A stretch of DNA of 64,000 nt from Rathayibacter sp. Leaf185 (lineage in GTDB: Bacteria > Actinomycetota > Actinomycetes > Actinomycetales > Microbacteriaceae): assembly GCF_001423885.1 (NCBI RefSeq), contig NZ_LMPP01000001.1:721543-785542 (forward strand), read 5' to 3'. Below are positions 10,101 to 17,708 of this stretch, piece by piece. The first letter of the stretch is position 1; each line of letters starts with the position of its first letter. The translations under genes were made by a program, and so were the position numbers. The notes beneath the pieces are model-generated. The model did no database searches, was not told where the DNA came from, and saw only the letters and a program-made list of their open reading frames with translations.

Positions 10101-10205
10101 GGCGGGCCGCCGGTTCTCGGCGAAGTAGCCGGGATCGGAGAGCCGCGCGGGATCGAACCCGGTGACGGACGGCGCGCCGGAGGAGGGGAGGTGCGCGAGG
10201 CTCAC
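7146..10205 (-). CDS. lacZ: Beta-galactosidase, glycoside hydrolase family 2 (LacZ type)
   Basis: A 1019-residue five-domain GH2 enzyme, the length of LacZ (about 1024). In order: jelly-roll domain with VPAHIQLHGYDRPQYVNTQYPWDG, Ig-like domain, TIM barrel with GVNRHEFG, then MWSLGNESFGG carrying the acid/base Glu and ILCEYAHAMGNSFG carrying the nucleophile Glu, and a C-terminal beta-galactosidase small-chain domain (NVGVRGEGFSVLFSR onward). No signal peptide, so it acts in the cytoplasm on imported galactosides. The GTG start at 10205 overlaps the stop of the upstream permease (GTGA), making it the last gene of the GH43/ABC operon. Further in-frame codons upstream are shadow of the permease gene. 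Confidence 0.95.
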   Translation of the reverse strand: MSLAHLPSSGAPSVTGFDPARLSDPGYFAENRRPAHSDHRWFASAAEAESGTSSFEQSLNGLWRIHCATDFSGTVPGFEQPGFDASGWDLIPVPAHIQLHGYDRPQYVNTQYPWDGRETLAPGQAPQRFNPVASYLTTFELAEPVAPGERIALDVRGAESAVALWLNGVYLGFSADSFSPAEFDLTDALVPGTNTLAAQVVKWTSGSWLEDQDFFRFSGIFRDVVLLRRPRVHVEDLRVTTLVEDGSAEIVVELDVDGAGTATVELEGVGELRRGSDATYRLRLEAPRLWSPEDPHLHRLLVRVHDAEGGLTEVIPQRVGLRRFAIEEGVLRLNGRRIVFLGVNRHEFGLEGRVVSREQTEEDLRILKRAGVNAIRTSHYPNNSYFYELADEYGFLVIDEMNLETHGLWDRVRYLDAPLAEAVPGDDGRWAPALHDRARSLLERDKNHPSVVMWSLGNESFGGTVLRDLSDWFREADDRPIHYEGVHWDSRYPGTTDVVSQMYTPAAEIEQYLAEHRDKPVILCEYAHAMGNSFGAVDRYLDLAYRDPLFQGGFIWDFADQAVALVDRHGRPYFGYGGDSGESPHDGDFSGNGILFADRTPTPKLQEVAYLYQPFRIEVAREGITIENRSLFTPSSEYDAVVTLRREGRQLAVAALATAVAPGSTQRYPNPVVVPELPGEYTVDVELRLAVATRWAEAGHVIARGQSVLEVAGRPAVEQLPRPEIIDGTHNVGVRGEGFSVLFSRLHSGLMSYRWGGGAEGGRELLTSIPKPSFWHAPTANERGWGGPFEDGQWLLASRYARAAGDSLRTATVTSDDSAVTVGFHYELPTTPRAVCDVDYRVTGDGRIEVTVSMAVPDGLPDLPEFGMLLTTGADAHRLRWYGDGPDECYSDRRLGARLDVWESDVADELPPYLMPQESGSRTGVRWAEVTGDDGWGLRLESEGGMEFSALPWTPYEIENAQHPNELPPVQRTVLRPALRRRGVAGDDSWGARTHPEFRVRAGAGPLVFRFRMAGVTGA

Positions 10206-11128
10206 TTGATCGCTCCCGTGATGCCCTCGGCGAACGAGCGCTGCAGGATCATGAAGACGATCACCGTGGGTACCGAGGCCAGGAACACGGCCAGCATCAG
10301 GACCCCGTAGTCGACCACGTAGCCGGCGCTGAGGTTCGAGATCAGCATCGGCATGGTCTGGAAGTCGTTGTTCACGAGGATCACCTTGGGCCAGAGGAAG
10401 TTGTTCCACGCCGTCATGAACGTGATGACCGCGGCCGCCGCGTACGTCGACCGCATCGACGGCAGGTAGATCTTCGCGAAGATGCCCAGCTCGCTCACTC
10501 CGTCGATCCGCGCCGCCTCGATGATCTCGTAGGGGAACGACCGCGACGCCTGGCGGAACAGCAGGATGAGGAACGGCGTCGAGACCGCGGGGATGACGAC
10601 CGCGGCGAGCGAGTTGATCATCCCGAGCTCCGCGAAGACCTGGAACAGCGGGATCATCGTCGCCGCGAACGGGATCATGATCGCGATCAGGAGGACCGCC
10701 ATCACGGCGTCCTTCGCCCGCGAGTGGAACACCTCGAAGCCGTAGCCCGCGATGGAGCAGATGATCAGGGCGAGCACCGTGGTGCCGACGGCGACCGTCA
10801 GCGAGTTCCACATCGCCGACCCGACATCCTGGAGGTCGAGCAGGCCCGCGAAGTTCTCGAACAGCGCGGCGCCCGGGATGAGCCGGGAGTCGAGCACGTC
10901 CTGGCTCGTGTTCGTCGCCGAGACGGCCATGAAGTAGAGCGGGAAGATCGAGAAGATCGCGAAGACGGAGAGGAAGAGGTACTTCGGCAGCGAGCGCAGC
11001 CGCGTCCCGAGGGAGGCGGAGTGGACGGGAACGGTCTCGGGACGGGAGTCGGACGACTCCGTCTCGGGGAGGGAGAGGACCGGATCCGTCACAGGCAGAG
11101 TGCGCACGGGATCAGTCACGCTTGTCAC
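10202..11128 (-). CDS. Carbohydrate ABC transporter permease (MalG type)
   Basis: A 308-residue inner-membrane permease with six predicted helices, of the MalG/CUT1 class. After a polar 45-residue N-terminus comes the first helix (YLFLSVFAIFSIFPLYF). The EAA loop that docks on the ATPase reads EAARIDGVSELGIFAKIYLP at about residue 208. It ends with FAEGITGAIK, typical of the class. The GTG at 11128, or one 9 nt downstream, overlaps the end of the upstream permease gene. It pairs with that permease and the binding lipoprotein for oligosaccharide import. No ATPase is encoded nearby, so a shared MsiK-like ATPase elsewhere is likely. Confidence 0.93.
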   Translation of the reverse strand: MTSVTDPVRTLPVTDPVLSLPETESSDSRPETVPVHSASLGTRLRSLPKYLFLSVFAIFSIFPLYFMAVSATNTSQDVLDSRLIPGAALFENFAGLLDLQDVGSAMWNSLTVAVGTTVLALIICSIAGYGFEVFHSRAKDAVMAVLLIAIMIPFAATMIPLFQVFAELGMINSLAAVVIPAVSTPFLILLFRQASRSFPYEIIEAARIDGVSELGIFAKIYLPSMRSTYAAAAVITFMTAWNNFLWPKVILVNNDFQTMPMLISNLSAGYVVDYGVLMLAVFLASVPTVIVFMILQRSFAEGITGAIK

Positions 11129-12068
11129 CGACTTTCAGCTGGGCGAACGCGAGGATCGCGACGAGGATGAGGATCACGTAGGAGAGCGCCGACGCGTAGC
11201 CGAAGTTCGGGTTCTTGAGGAACGAGACCTCGAAGAGGTAGTGCGACATCGACATGGTCGTGTACGCCGGGCCTCCCCTGGTCAGTGCCCACGATTCGTC
11301 GAAGAGCTGCAGGGTGCCGTTGGTCGACATGATCGCGGTGAGCAGGATGATCGGCCGCAGCTGCGGGATCGTGACGTGCCAGAAGGTCTGCAGCGCGTTC
11401 GCGCCGTCCATCTTGGCCGCCTCGATGCTCGAGTAGTCGACGTTCTGCAGCGCCGCCAGGTAGAAGACCATGTTGTAGCCGGTCCAGCGCCAGAGCAGTC
11501 CGAGGATGATGACGAACCGCCCGGTGTCGGGGTTGCCGAGCCAGTTGATCGGCGAGTCGAGCAGGCCGATGCCCAGCAGCACGTCGTTGACGAAGCCGTC
11601 GTTCGCGAAGATCGTCCGGAACACCAGGGAGTAGGCGACCAGGGAGACCGCGCAGGGCAGGAAGATCGCGGTGCGCCAGAAGGTCTTGAACTTCAGGTTC
11701 CGGGTGTTCAGCACGCTGGCCAGCACGAGCGCGAGGATCAGCATCACCGGCACCTGGATGATCAGGTAGATGAAGGTGTTCTGCAGGGTCAGCCGGAAGA
11801 TCTCGTCCTGCAGGAGCCGCTCGTAGTTGGTCCACAGGGGCTCGGCGAACGAGAGGTTCGCCCCCCGCCCGGTCTGCAGCGACAGCAGGAACGCCTGGAG
11901 CATCGGCAGGAAGCTCACCAGGAAGATGAGCAGCGCTGCCGGGAGGAGGAACGCCCAGCCGGTGAGGCTGCGGCGGCGCTCGCCGGTCATGCGGGTCGGG
12001 CGGCGCAGGTCGCGCTGCCGCTGTTGAGGAACGCGCGGTCTGGGGCGCGGTGGGGCGGAGGTGGTCAC
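11112..12068 (-). CDS. Carbohydrate ABC transporter permease (MalF type)
   Basis: A 318-residue permease with six predicted helices. The first helix is FLLPAALLIFLVSFLPML, and the EAA loop reads EAAKMDGANALQTFWHVTIP near residue 220. It is a CUT1 partner of the MalG-type permease encoded next, which its 3' end overlaps by about 17 bp. The upstream binding-protein gene is separated by a strong hairpin (12106-12139), which probably lowers permease expression relative to the binding protein. Substrate is inferred from the neighbouring GH43 and GH2 enzymes to be a galactose-containing oligosaccharide. Confidence 0.93.
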   Translation of the reverse strand: MTTSAPPRPRPRVPQQRQRDLRRPTRMTGERRRSLTGWAFLLPAALLIFLVSFLPMLQAFLLSLQTGRGANLSFAEPLWTNYERLLQDEIFRLTLQNTFIYLIIQVPVMLILALVLASVLNTRNLKFKTFWRTAIFLPCAVSLVAYSLVFRTIFANDGFVNDVLLGIGLLDSPINWLGNPDTGRFVIILGLLWRWTGYNMVFYLAALQNVDYSSIEAAKMDGANALQTFWHVTIPQLRPIILLTAIMSTNGTLQLFDESWALTRGGPAYTTMSMSHYLFEVSFLKNPNFGYASALSYVILILVAILAFAQLKVGDKRD

Positions 12069-12105
12069 GGGCGACTCGCATTCTCGGAGAGAGGGAAGAG
12101 GGGGA

Positions 12106-12139
12106 CCGGGCCGGGGAGGAGGCGTCCTCCCCGGCCCGG
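12106..12139 (-). terminator. Strong hairpin between binding-protein and permease genes
   Basis: CCGGGCCGGGGAGGA (12106-12120) pairs perfectly with TCCTCCCCGGCCCGG (12125-12139), giving a 15-bp stem with a 4-base loop. It lies 9 bp after the binding-protein stop on the minus strand and before the permease start. This is a typical position for partial termination or 3'-end protection of the binding-protein message. Confidence 0.75.
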
Positions 12140-12147
12140 GAACGCGG

Positions 12148-13461
12148 TCAGCTCATCGCGAACTCGACGTTCGCCTGCGCCTCCTCGAGTGCCTTCGCCG
12201 GGTCGGCACCGCCGATGATCTGCGTGATCGCGGCGCTCACGGCGTCGCGGCCCTCGTAGTAGTAGGCGCCCGTGTTGTTGCTGGGCACCTCGGCGCCGAA
12301 CTCGGCGACCTCGGCGAAGATCGGCTGGCCGGCGAAGAACTCGTTCGGCTGCTCGTAGGCGGTGGAGGAGCCGGCGGGGAGCCAGTTGGCGACCGCACCG
12401 GACTTGGGGAGGATGGTGTCGTACAGCTCGGTGGAGCCGGCGAAGGTCGCGGCGAGGAAGTCGGTCGCGAGCTCGGTGTCGGCGTTCGAGCTGATCGCCC
12501 ACGACGATCCGCCGCTGGCCGTGTAGTTGGTCGCACCCGAGATGCCGTCGAGCGAGGGCACGTTGGTGATCGCCCAGTTGCCGGCCTGGTCCTCGGCGGT
12601 CTGGATGGAGCCGACGATCCAGATGCCCTGCATGGTGCCGCCGACGGAGCCGTTCACGAAGGTGCCGAGGTACTCGTCCCAGGAGTTGACCTCGACGTAG
12701 ACGCCCGACTGGACGAGCTGCTTGTAGATGTCGATGGCGGCGAGCAGCGCATCGTTGTCGGTGATGGTGGGGTTGCCCTCGTCGTCGAAGAGGCTGGCGC
12801 CGGCGCTCTGCAGCATCATCATGATCGTGTCGGAGGAACCGGCCTGACCGGACATCAGCGGCGAACCGGTCTTGGCCAGGACGTCCTTGCCCTTGGCGAG
12901 GAAGTCCTCCCAGGTGATGTCGGTGAAGTCGTCGATCGTGTAGCCGGCCGCCTCGAGGACGTCGGTGCGCAGCGCCGTGACGGCGGTGCCCGAGTCGAAC
13001 GGCACGCCGTAGTGCACGTCGTCGAGGGTCGAGTAGGCCGAGACCGCGTCGGGGAACTCCGAGAAGTCGACCGCGTCGGCGGACACCTCGGTGAACACCT
13101 CGGGGTAGTTGACGAGGTTCTTCTGGAACGCGTTGTTCTGCATCAGGAAGATGTCGGGCAGCTCCTCGTACTGCTGCGACTGCGCGAGCGTCGTGAGCTT
13201 GGGCTGCAGGTCGTCCCACGGCGTCTCGACGATGTCGAGCTCGAAGTCGGGGTTGTCCTTCTGGTAGATCTTCTCGGCCTCCTCGAGGGCGGCGATGTTG
13301 AACGTCGGGTCCCAGGCCCAGACGGTGAGCTTCTGGTCGCCGTCGCCCTCTCCGCTTCCGGAGGACGAGCCGCCGCCGCCGGCCGCGCAGGCGCTCAGGG
13401 CGAGGGTGAGGGGCAGGGCGAGGGCCACGGCTGTCGTGACCTTCTTCTTGAATGTGCGCAC
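12148..13461 (-). CDS. Extracellular sugar-binding lipoprotein of ABC transporter
   Basis: A 437-residue solute-binding protein of the CUT1 class (SBP_bac_1). The N-terminus KKKVTTAVALALPLTLALSAC is a lipoprotein signal with lipobox LSAC at about residues 22-25, followed by a Gly/Ser linker. The mature protein begins LTVWAWDPTFNIAALEEAEKIY, with EVNSWDEYLGTFVNGSVGGTMQGIWI in the middle. It is anchored outside the membrane and hands oligosaccharide to the permeases encoded downstream. GTG 13461 follows GAAGGAAC and puts the signal peptide at the N-terminus; the longer open frame upstream is shadow of the GH43 gene. Located between GH43 and the permeases. Confidence 0.93.
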   Translation of the reverse strand: MRTFKKKVTTAVALALPLTLALSACAAGGGGSSSGSGEGDGDQKLTVWAWDPTFNIAALEEAEKIYQKDNPDFELDIVETPWDDLQPKLTTLAQSQQYEELPDIFLMQNNAFQKNLVNYPEVFTEVSADAVDFSEFPDAVSAYSTLDDVHYGVPFDSGTAVTALRTDVLEAAGYTIDDFTDITWEDFLAKGKDVLAKTGSPLMSGQAGSSDTIMMMLQSAGASLFDDEGNPTITDNDALLAAIDIYKQLVQSGVYVEVNSWDEYLGTFVNGSVGGTMQGIWIVGSIQTAEDQAGNWAITNVPSLDGISGATNYTASGGSSWAISSNADTELATDFLAATFAGSTELYDTILPKSGAVANWLPAGSSTAYEQPNEFFAGQPIFAEVAEFGAEVPSNNTGAYYYEGRDAVSAAITQIIGGADPAKALEEAQANVEFAMS

Positions 13462-13547
13462 GGTGATCTGTTCCTTCTGTGTGGGTGCAGTGGGTGAGTG
13501 CAGGTGTGAGGAGTGCAAGCGGGAGAGGTCGAGGGTGCCGGAGGCGG

Positions 13548-16502
13548 TCAGCCGAGCGGCTGCCAGGGGCCGTAGGGGTCGCCGGGGGCCTGGTTGCGGG
13601 TCCACCACTCGGCCTGGAAGCGCTTCCCCTGGTGCAGGACGATCTCGCCGGTGTCGAAGATGCGCGACGCCGTCCAGACGGCGGTGCCGTCGGGGGCGGT
13701 CGTGATCTGCTGCCAGGGGCCGTTCACGTCGCCCGGAGTCTGGTTGCTCGAGTACCAGGAGGCCCGCCACTCGGAGCCCGCGAAGAGGACGCCGTCGCCC
13801 TTCTGGTACACCGCGGTCGCCGACCAGGCGGCGCGGACCCTCAGGTCGAGCCGCGCCTCGACTCCGGCGCTGCCGGTGGCGAGGAGGCCGGGGACGACCG
13901 ACAGCGTGGCGGTGCAGTCCCCGGCGGTCGCGGTGTCGAATCCGGTGACCGTGTACTCGGCGGCACCGAGAGCGCGCGTCGTGCCGTCGGCGAGGGTCGC
14001 GGTGACCGTGACGGCCGCCGGGTCGAAGGCCGAACCGACCGGCACCTGGAGTGTCGACGGGGTCACGGCGATCGAGCGGACCGCCGCCTCGCTGCCCTGA
14101 CGGCGCAGCGACAGAGCGTCGACGGTGAGGCTCCGGCCGCCGGGCCCGGTCGCGAGGATCGCGACGCGCGCCGTGCCCGCCGGGAGGACGAACTCCGGGG
14201 AGGAGACGTCCGCCCATCCGCTCGTCACGGGGATGCCGGTCACGTGCTCGATGCCATCGGCGCCGGTCACCGCGACCCGCGCCGCCGAGAGCCCGCCCGG
14301 GTTGTCCGCCCGGAGCGAGAGGGCGTAGACGCCCGCGGGCACCTCGTTCTCCTGCTGCACCCCGCCCGAGAAGGCCTGCGCCGCACCGAGACGGAGGGCG
14401 AAGCGAGAGCCGTCGGCTCCGGGCGAGGGGTTCGAGACGAAGGCGGTGGTCGACGAGGCCGGGTCCGTGGTCTGCGTCCAGCCGGTCACCGTGCTGACGG
14501 CGATCCGGTCGGCGGCGAAGTCGGGGTTGAGGATCCAGTTGTTGCCGGCGCCCACCTGCCACTCGCCGGTGCGGGCGTTCAGGTCCCACTCGCTGAGCGA
14601 GTTGAAGCGCACCTCGGCACCCGTCCCGCTGAGCGGCACCCACTGGTTGTAGCCGAGGCCGTTCCAGGCGAAGTCGGCCCAGCGGTCGCCGGCGTAGATC
14701 ACGGTGTCCTGCTCCGTGCCCTGCACGGTGAGGAAGAAGCCGCTCTGCGTGACGTGGCTGTAGTCCTTCTCGGTGCCGGGGAGCACGTACATGCTCGAGT
14801 AGGGCCCCTGGATCCGCCCCTCGAGCGAGCGCACGAGGTAGGTCTGCGACGTGTTCCAGCCGTGCAGATCCGAGCTGGCGACGTAGTACTGACCGTCGAG
14901 CTTGAACATCGCGTTGCCCTCGCGGCCCGCTCCGCGGTACACCTCGACGGCCGTCTCGACCGAGAGCGAGTCGGCGTCGCTGATCTTGCCGACGTAGGTG
15001 CGGCTCCGGCCGTCGCGGTACGAGAAGACGAGGTAGTCGGTGCCGTCGTCGTCGGTGAAGACGGTCTGGTCGCCGGTCCCCTGGTTCCAACCGGGCTTGC
15101 TCGGGTTCTCGTAGACACCGGGGATGCGGGTCTGCAGGTTCGCGTACTCGAAGTCGGCGACGGGCGAGTCCCCGCTGAGGAACAGGACTCCGGCGTTCGT
15201 GACCCGGGCCGGGTCGGGGCTCTCGAACTGCGTGAGCAGCACGTAGCGTCCGGTGCTCTCGTTGTAGGCGACGCCCAGGCGGCCGATCCAGACGGCGTCG
15301 GCGAGCGTCTCCATGTCCGAGAAGTAGGTTCCCGTGACGTCCTTCGACGTCGGGATCTGCAGCGCGGTGTCCCTGGTCGCGATGTCGTTCTCGAAGGTCC
15401 AGTTCACGAGGTCCTCGGACGAGTACGCGGTGACCGCGACGAAGTCGCCCTCTCCGGCCCGCGTGTAGGTGCGGGTCGGGTCGTCGTAGTAGAGCTGCGA
15501 GCCCGTGTACTCGACGCCGTACCAGTAGTACCGGTCGCCGAAGCGGAAGATGCCGCCGCCCTGCGAGAAGATCGGGTCGCCCGCGGTGTCGAGCCAGAAG
15601 CGGTTGTTCCCGATCGTCTCGAGGGCGCCGTCCGACACGGGGTCGAGTGCGGCGGCGGTGTCCTGCAGCGCGTTCTTGGCGGCGACCACCTCGGCGCTCG
15701 AGGCACTCGGGTCATCGACGACGTCGCCCGCCGTCACCGTCGCCGCGGCGAACGGCGCCCACGACGCGGCCGAGTACGCCGACGGGACGCGGGTGCGGTA
15801 CTGCTCGAGCATCTCGCGCAGGCCCGAGATCCTGACGAGGTCGCCCTCGGCCGACTCGAGGTCGGCCCGGGCGGCGATCAGCTCGGCATCGGTCGCGGTG
15901 GCGGAGTCGCGCACCGCGGTGGCGCGGGAGAGGACGCTCGAGAAGGCCGCCCAGGAGTCGGCGGTGACGTCCGCCGCGTCGAGCGCGCTCAGGCGGTCGA
16001 GCACCGCGCTCAGCCGGGCGCGCTCGTCGACCTGCGTCGTAGCGGTGAACTCGGCGGAGGCGTGGTTGATGAAGCCGACGGTGACGACGCGGAGGACGTG
16101 CTCTCCGGGCTCGAGACCGGTGAAGGAGGCGATCGGGACCGTGCTGGTCGACCGGGCGCCGCGGTAGTCGGCCGAGCCGACCTTCACCCCGTCGACGAAC
16201 ACGTCGGCGGTGCCGTTGGTGGTGGCCCGCCGGCCCGAGAGAGCGACCGTCTCGCCCGTGAACGCGATCTCGAAGGCCGCGCCGGCGCTCGCCCACGTGT
16301 GGGTGCTGTTCTTCGACCAGGCGCCCTCGTAGAAGGTCTTCAGCGCAGTGCCGCGCACCGTGGTGGTGTCGGTGAACGCGACCGTCGTGGTCTGCACCTC
16401 GGCCGCCGTCGCGGGCGTCTGCCCGGCGAGCACGAGGAGACCTGCGAGGAGCGCGGCGACCAGCCCGTGGAGCCGCCTCGGCGCCGTCGTCGTTCGTGTC
16501 AT
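13548..16502 (-). CDS. Secreted multidomain GH43 enzyme, probable exo-beta-1,3-galactanase (GH43_24-like)
   Basis: A 984-residue secreted enzyme. Apparent order: signal peptide (residues 1-34, ending ATAA), beta-sandwich (about 35-155), FIVAR-like helical region (about 157-290), five-bladed beta-propeller GH43 catalytic domain (about 295-655), beta-sandwich binding module (about 655-803), bacterial Ig-like domain (about 805-890), and two aromatic-rich CBM5/12-like repeats at the C-terminus (YQKGDGVLFAGSEWRASW and LHQGKRFQAEWW). The catalytic part starts GGGIFRFGDRYYWYG, the hallmark of the GH43 subgroup containing exo-beta-1,3-galactanases that act on arabinogalactan main chains. First gene of the operon; its promoter carries a LacI-type operator. 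Subfamily specificity is inference; the GH43 fold is firm. Confidence 0.85.
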   Translation of the reverse strand: MTRTTTAPRRLHGLVAALLAGLLVLAGQTPATAAEVQTTTVAFTDTTTVRGTALKTFYEGAWSKNSTHTWASAGAAFEIAFTGETVALSGRRATTNGTADVFVDGVKVGSADYRGARSTSTVPIASFTGLEPGEHVLRVVTVGFINHASAEFTATTQVDERARLSAVLDRLSALDAADVTADSWAAFSSVLSRATAVRDSATATDAELIAARADLESAEGDLVRISGLREMLEQYRTRVPSAYSAASWAPFAAATVTAGDVVDDPSASSAEVVAAKNALQDTAAALDPVSDGALETIGNNRFWLDTAGDPIFSQGGGIFRFGDRYYWYGVEYTGSQLYYDDPTRTYTRAGEGDFVAVTAYSSEDLVNWTFENDIATRDTALQIPTSKDVTGTYFSDMETLADAVWIGRLGVAYNESTGRYVLLTQFESPDPARVTNAGVLFLSGDSPVADFEYANLQTRIPGVYENPSKPGWNQGTGDQTVFTDDDGTDYLVFSYRDGRSRTYVGKISDADSLSVETAVEVYRGAGREGNAMFKLDGQYYVASSDLHGWNTSQTYLVRSLEGRIQGPYSSMYVLPGTEKDYSHVTQSGFFLTVQGTEQDTVIYAGDRWADFAWNGLGYNQWVPLSGTGAEVRFNSLSEWDLNARTGEWQVGAGNNWILNPDFAADRIAVSTVTGWTQTTDPASSTTAFVSNPSPGADGSRFALRLGAAQAFSGGVQQENEVPAGVYALSLRADNPGGLSAARVAVTGADGIEHVTGIPVTSGWADVSSPEFVLPAGTARVAILATGPGGRSLTVDALSLRRQGSEAAVRSIAVTPSTLQVPVGSAFDPAAVTVTATLADGTTRALGAAEYTVTGFDTATAGDCTATLSVVPGLLATGSAGVEARLDLRVRAAWSATAVYQKGDGVLFAGSEWRASWYSSNQTPGDVNGPWQQITTAPDGTAVWTASRIFDTGEIVLHQGKRFQAEWWTRNQAPGDPYGPWQPLG

Positions 16503-16534
16503 GAAGATCCTCCGTCATCGCAGGTTCACCGTGA

Positions 16535-16546
16535 TACAGCGTTGTA
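16535..16546. promoter_or_regulatory. LacI-type operator at the GH43 operon promoter
   Basis: TACAGCGTTGTA differs at one position from the perfect palindrome TACAACGTTGTA found at 39038-39049 and 40609-40620. It lies just downstream of the predicted start point of the GH43 promoter, 33 bp before the GH43 ATG, a position suited to repression. Confidence 0.7.
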
Positions 16547-16557
16547 CCACACGGGGG

Positions 16558-16586
16558 AATCTAGCCCGCAGGAGGGGAAAGGGCAA
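16558..16586 (-). promoter_or_regulatory. Predicted promoter of the GH43-ABC-lacZ operon
   Basis: On the minus strand TTGCCC (16586-16581) and TAGATT (16563-16558) are separated by 17 bp. Transcription would begin near 16551, immediately upstream of the operator at 16535-16546. Confidence 0.6.
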
Positions 16587-16604
16587 GAAGCGCTTTCCCG
16601 CGTC

Positions 16605-17651
16605 TCAGCGCGTCGTACCGCGGGTGATCAGCCGGGAGCGGGCGAAGACGGTCGTGGGCGCGGCGTCCGCACTCTCGATGCGCGCCACCAGCCGCTCGAG
16701 CGAGGTGCGGGCGATCCACTCGATCCGCGAGTCCATCGAGGTCAGCGGAGGAGTCAGGAACGCGGACTCCTCGACGTTGTCGAAGCCGATCACCTGCACG
16801 TCCTCCGGGATGCGCAGCCCGCCCTCGCGCAGCGCCGAGATCGCACCGGTGGCGAGCTGGTCGTTGAAGCAGACCAGCCCGTCGAAGGGGAGGCCCGACC
16901 GGACCAGATCCCGGGCGACGCGGAACCCGGAGCCGATCGTCCAGTCGTACCCGGTCACGCCCACCAGCCGGGGATCCAGCGCGCGCCCCGCCGCCGCCGC
17001 CTCCTCGGACACGCCCCGCAGCCGCAGTTCGGCGTTGCCCTCGCGGGCCGTGCCGATCACCTCGGGGTCGAAGGGCGCGTGGGCTCCGACCACGGCGATC
17101 GTCCTGCTGCCCCGCTCGAGGAGGTGCGCCGCGGCCGCCCGGGCGTCGGCCACATCGTCCGTCGTGACCCTGTCGACGAGGTCCCAGGTGTGGCGGGTAC
17201 CGAGGCAGACGAGGGGGTAGGCCACGTCGAAGTCCGCCCGATCGAGGGTCTCGTGCTCCGAGAGCGAGAGCAGCAGCCCATCCGTGCGCTGGGAGTCGAA
17301 GCGCTGCAGCAGCCGACGGGAGCCGTCGCCGCCGTCATCGGGGTAGGTCGTCACGTAGACCGCGAGGCTCATGTCGCGCGCCGTCTCGATGACGGCCTCG
17401 GCGAGCTCGGCCAGGTAGGCCGCCTTCAGGGTCGGCACCGCGAGCGAGATCGCGTCCGTGCGTCCCCGGGTCAGGCTGCGGGCGGCGATGTTGACGGTGT
17501 AGCCGAGCTCCTCCACCGCCGCCTTCACGCGCGCGCGGGTCTCGTCCGTCATCCGGCCCGTCCCGTTGACGGCGTTCGACGCGGTCTTGAGCGACACGCC
17601 GGCGCTCTCCGCGACGGACGCGAGAGTCGCCTTCCTGCGCGGTTCTGCCAT
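16605..17651 (-). CDS. LacI family transcriptional regulator of the galactan cluster
   Basis: A 348-residue LacI/GalR repressor. The HTH is at residues 8-32 (ATLASVAESAGVSLKTASNAV) and is followed by the hinge helix region TVNIAARSLTRGRT. The periplasmic-binding-like effector domain includes GLVCFNDQLATGAISALRE and DVQVIGFDNVEESAFLTPPL. It lies upstream of the GH43 operon on the same strand and probably represses it via the site at 16535-16546. Its recognition-helix residues SLKTASN closely resemble those of the second regulator at 39100 (SIKTVSN), and both sit near the same operator sequence. Its effector is probably a galactose-containing sugar (inference). Confidence 0.93.
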   Translation of the reverse strand: MAEPRRKATLASVAESAGVSLKTASNAVNGTGRMTDETRARVKAAVEELGYTVNIAARSLTRGRTDAISLAVPTLKAAYLAELAEAVIETARDMSLAVYVTTYPDDGGDGSRRLLQRFDSQRTDGLLLSLSEHETLDRADFDVAYPLVCLGTRHTWDLVDRVTTDDVADARAAAAHLLERGSRTIAVVGAHAPFDPEVIGTAREGNAELRLRGVSEEAAAAGRALDPRLVGVTGYDWTIGSGFRVARDLVRSGLPFDGLVCFNDQLATGAISALREGGLRIPEDVQVIGFDNVEESAFLTPPLTSMDSRIEWIARTSLERLVARIESADAAPTTVFARSRLITRGTTR

Positions 17652-17708
17652 GTCGTCCTGTCTCCGCTGCCCGGATCGTCCGGCCCGAGTCTCCCACTAC
17701 GGGACGGG

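Noticed and set aside
16588-16595. AAGCGCTT core as a second LacI operator at the GH43 promoter
   Set aside because: The 8-bp palindrome sits next to the -35 box and could be functional, but its flanks are only partly symmetric and it does not recur near the other clusters, so it is not listed as a feature.
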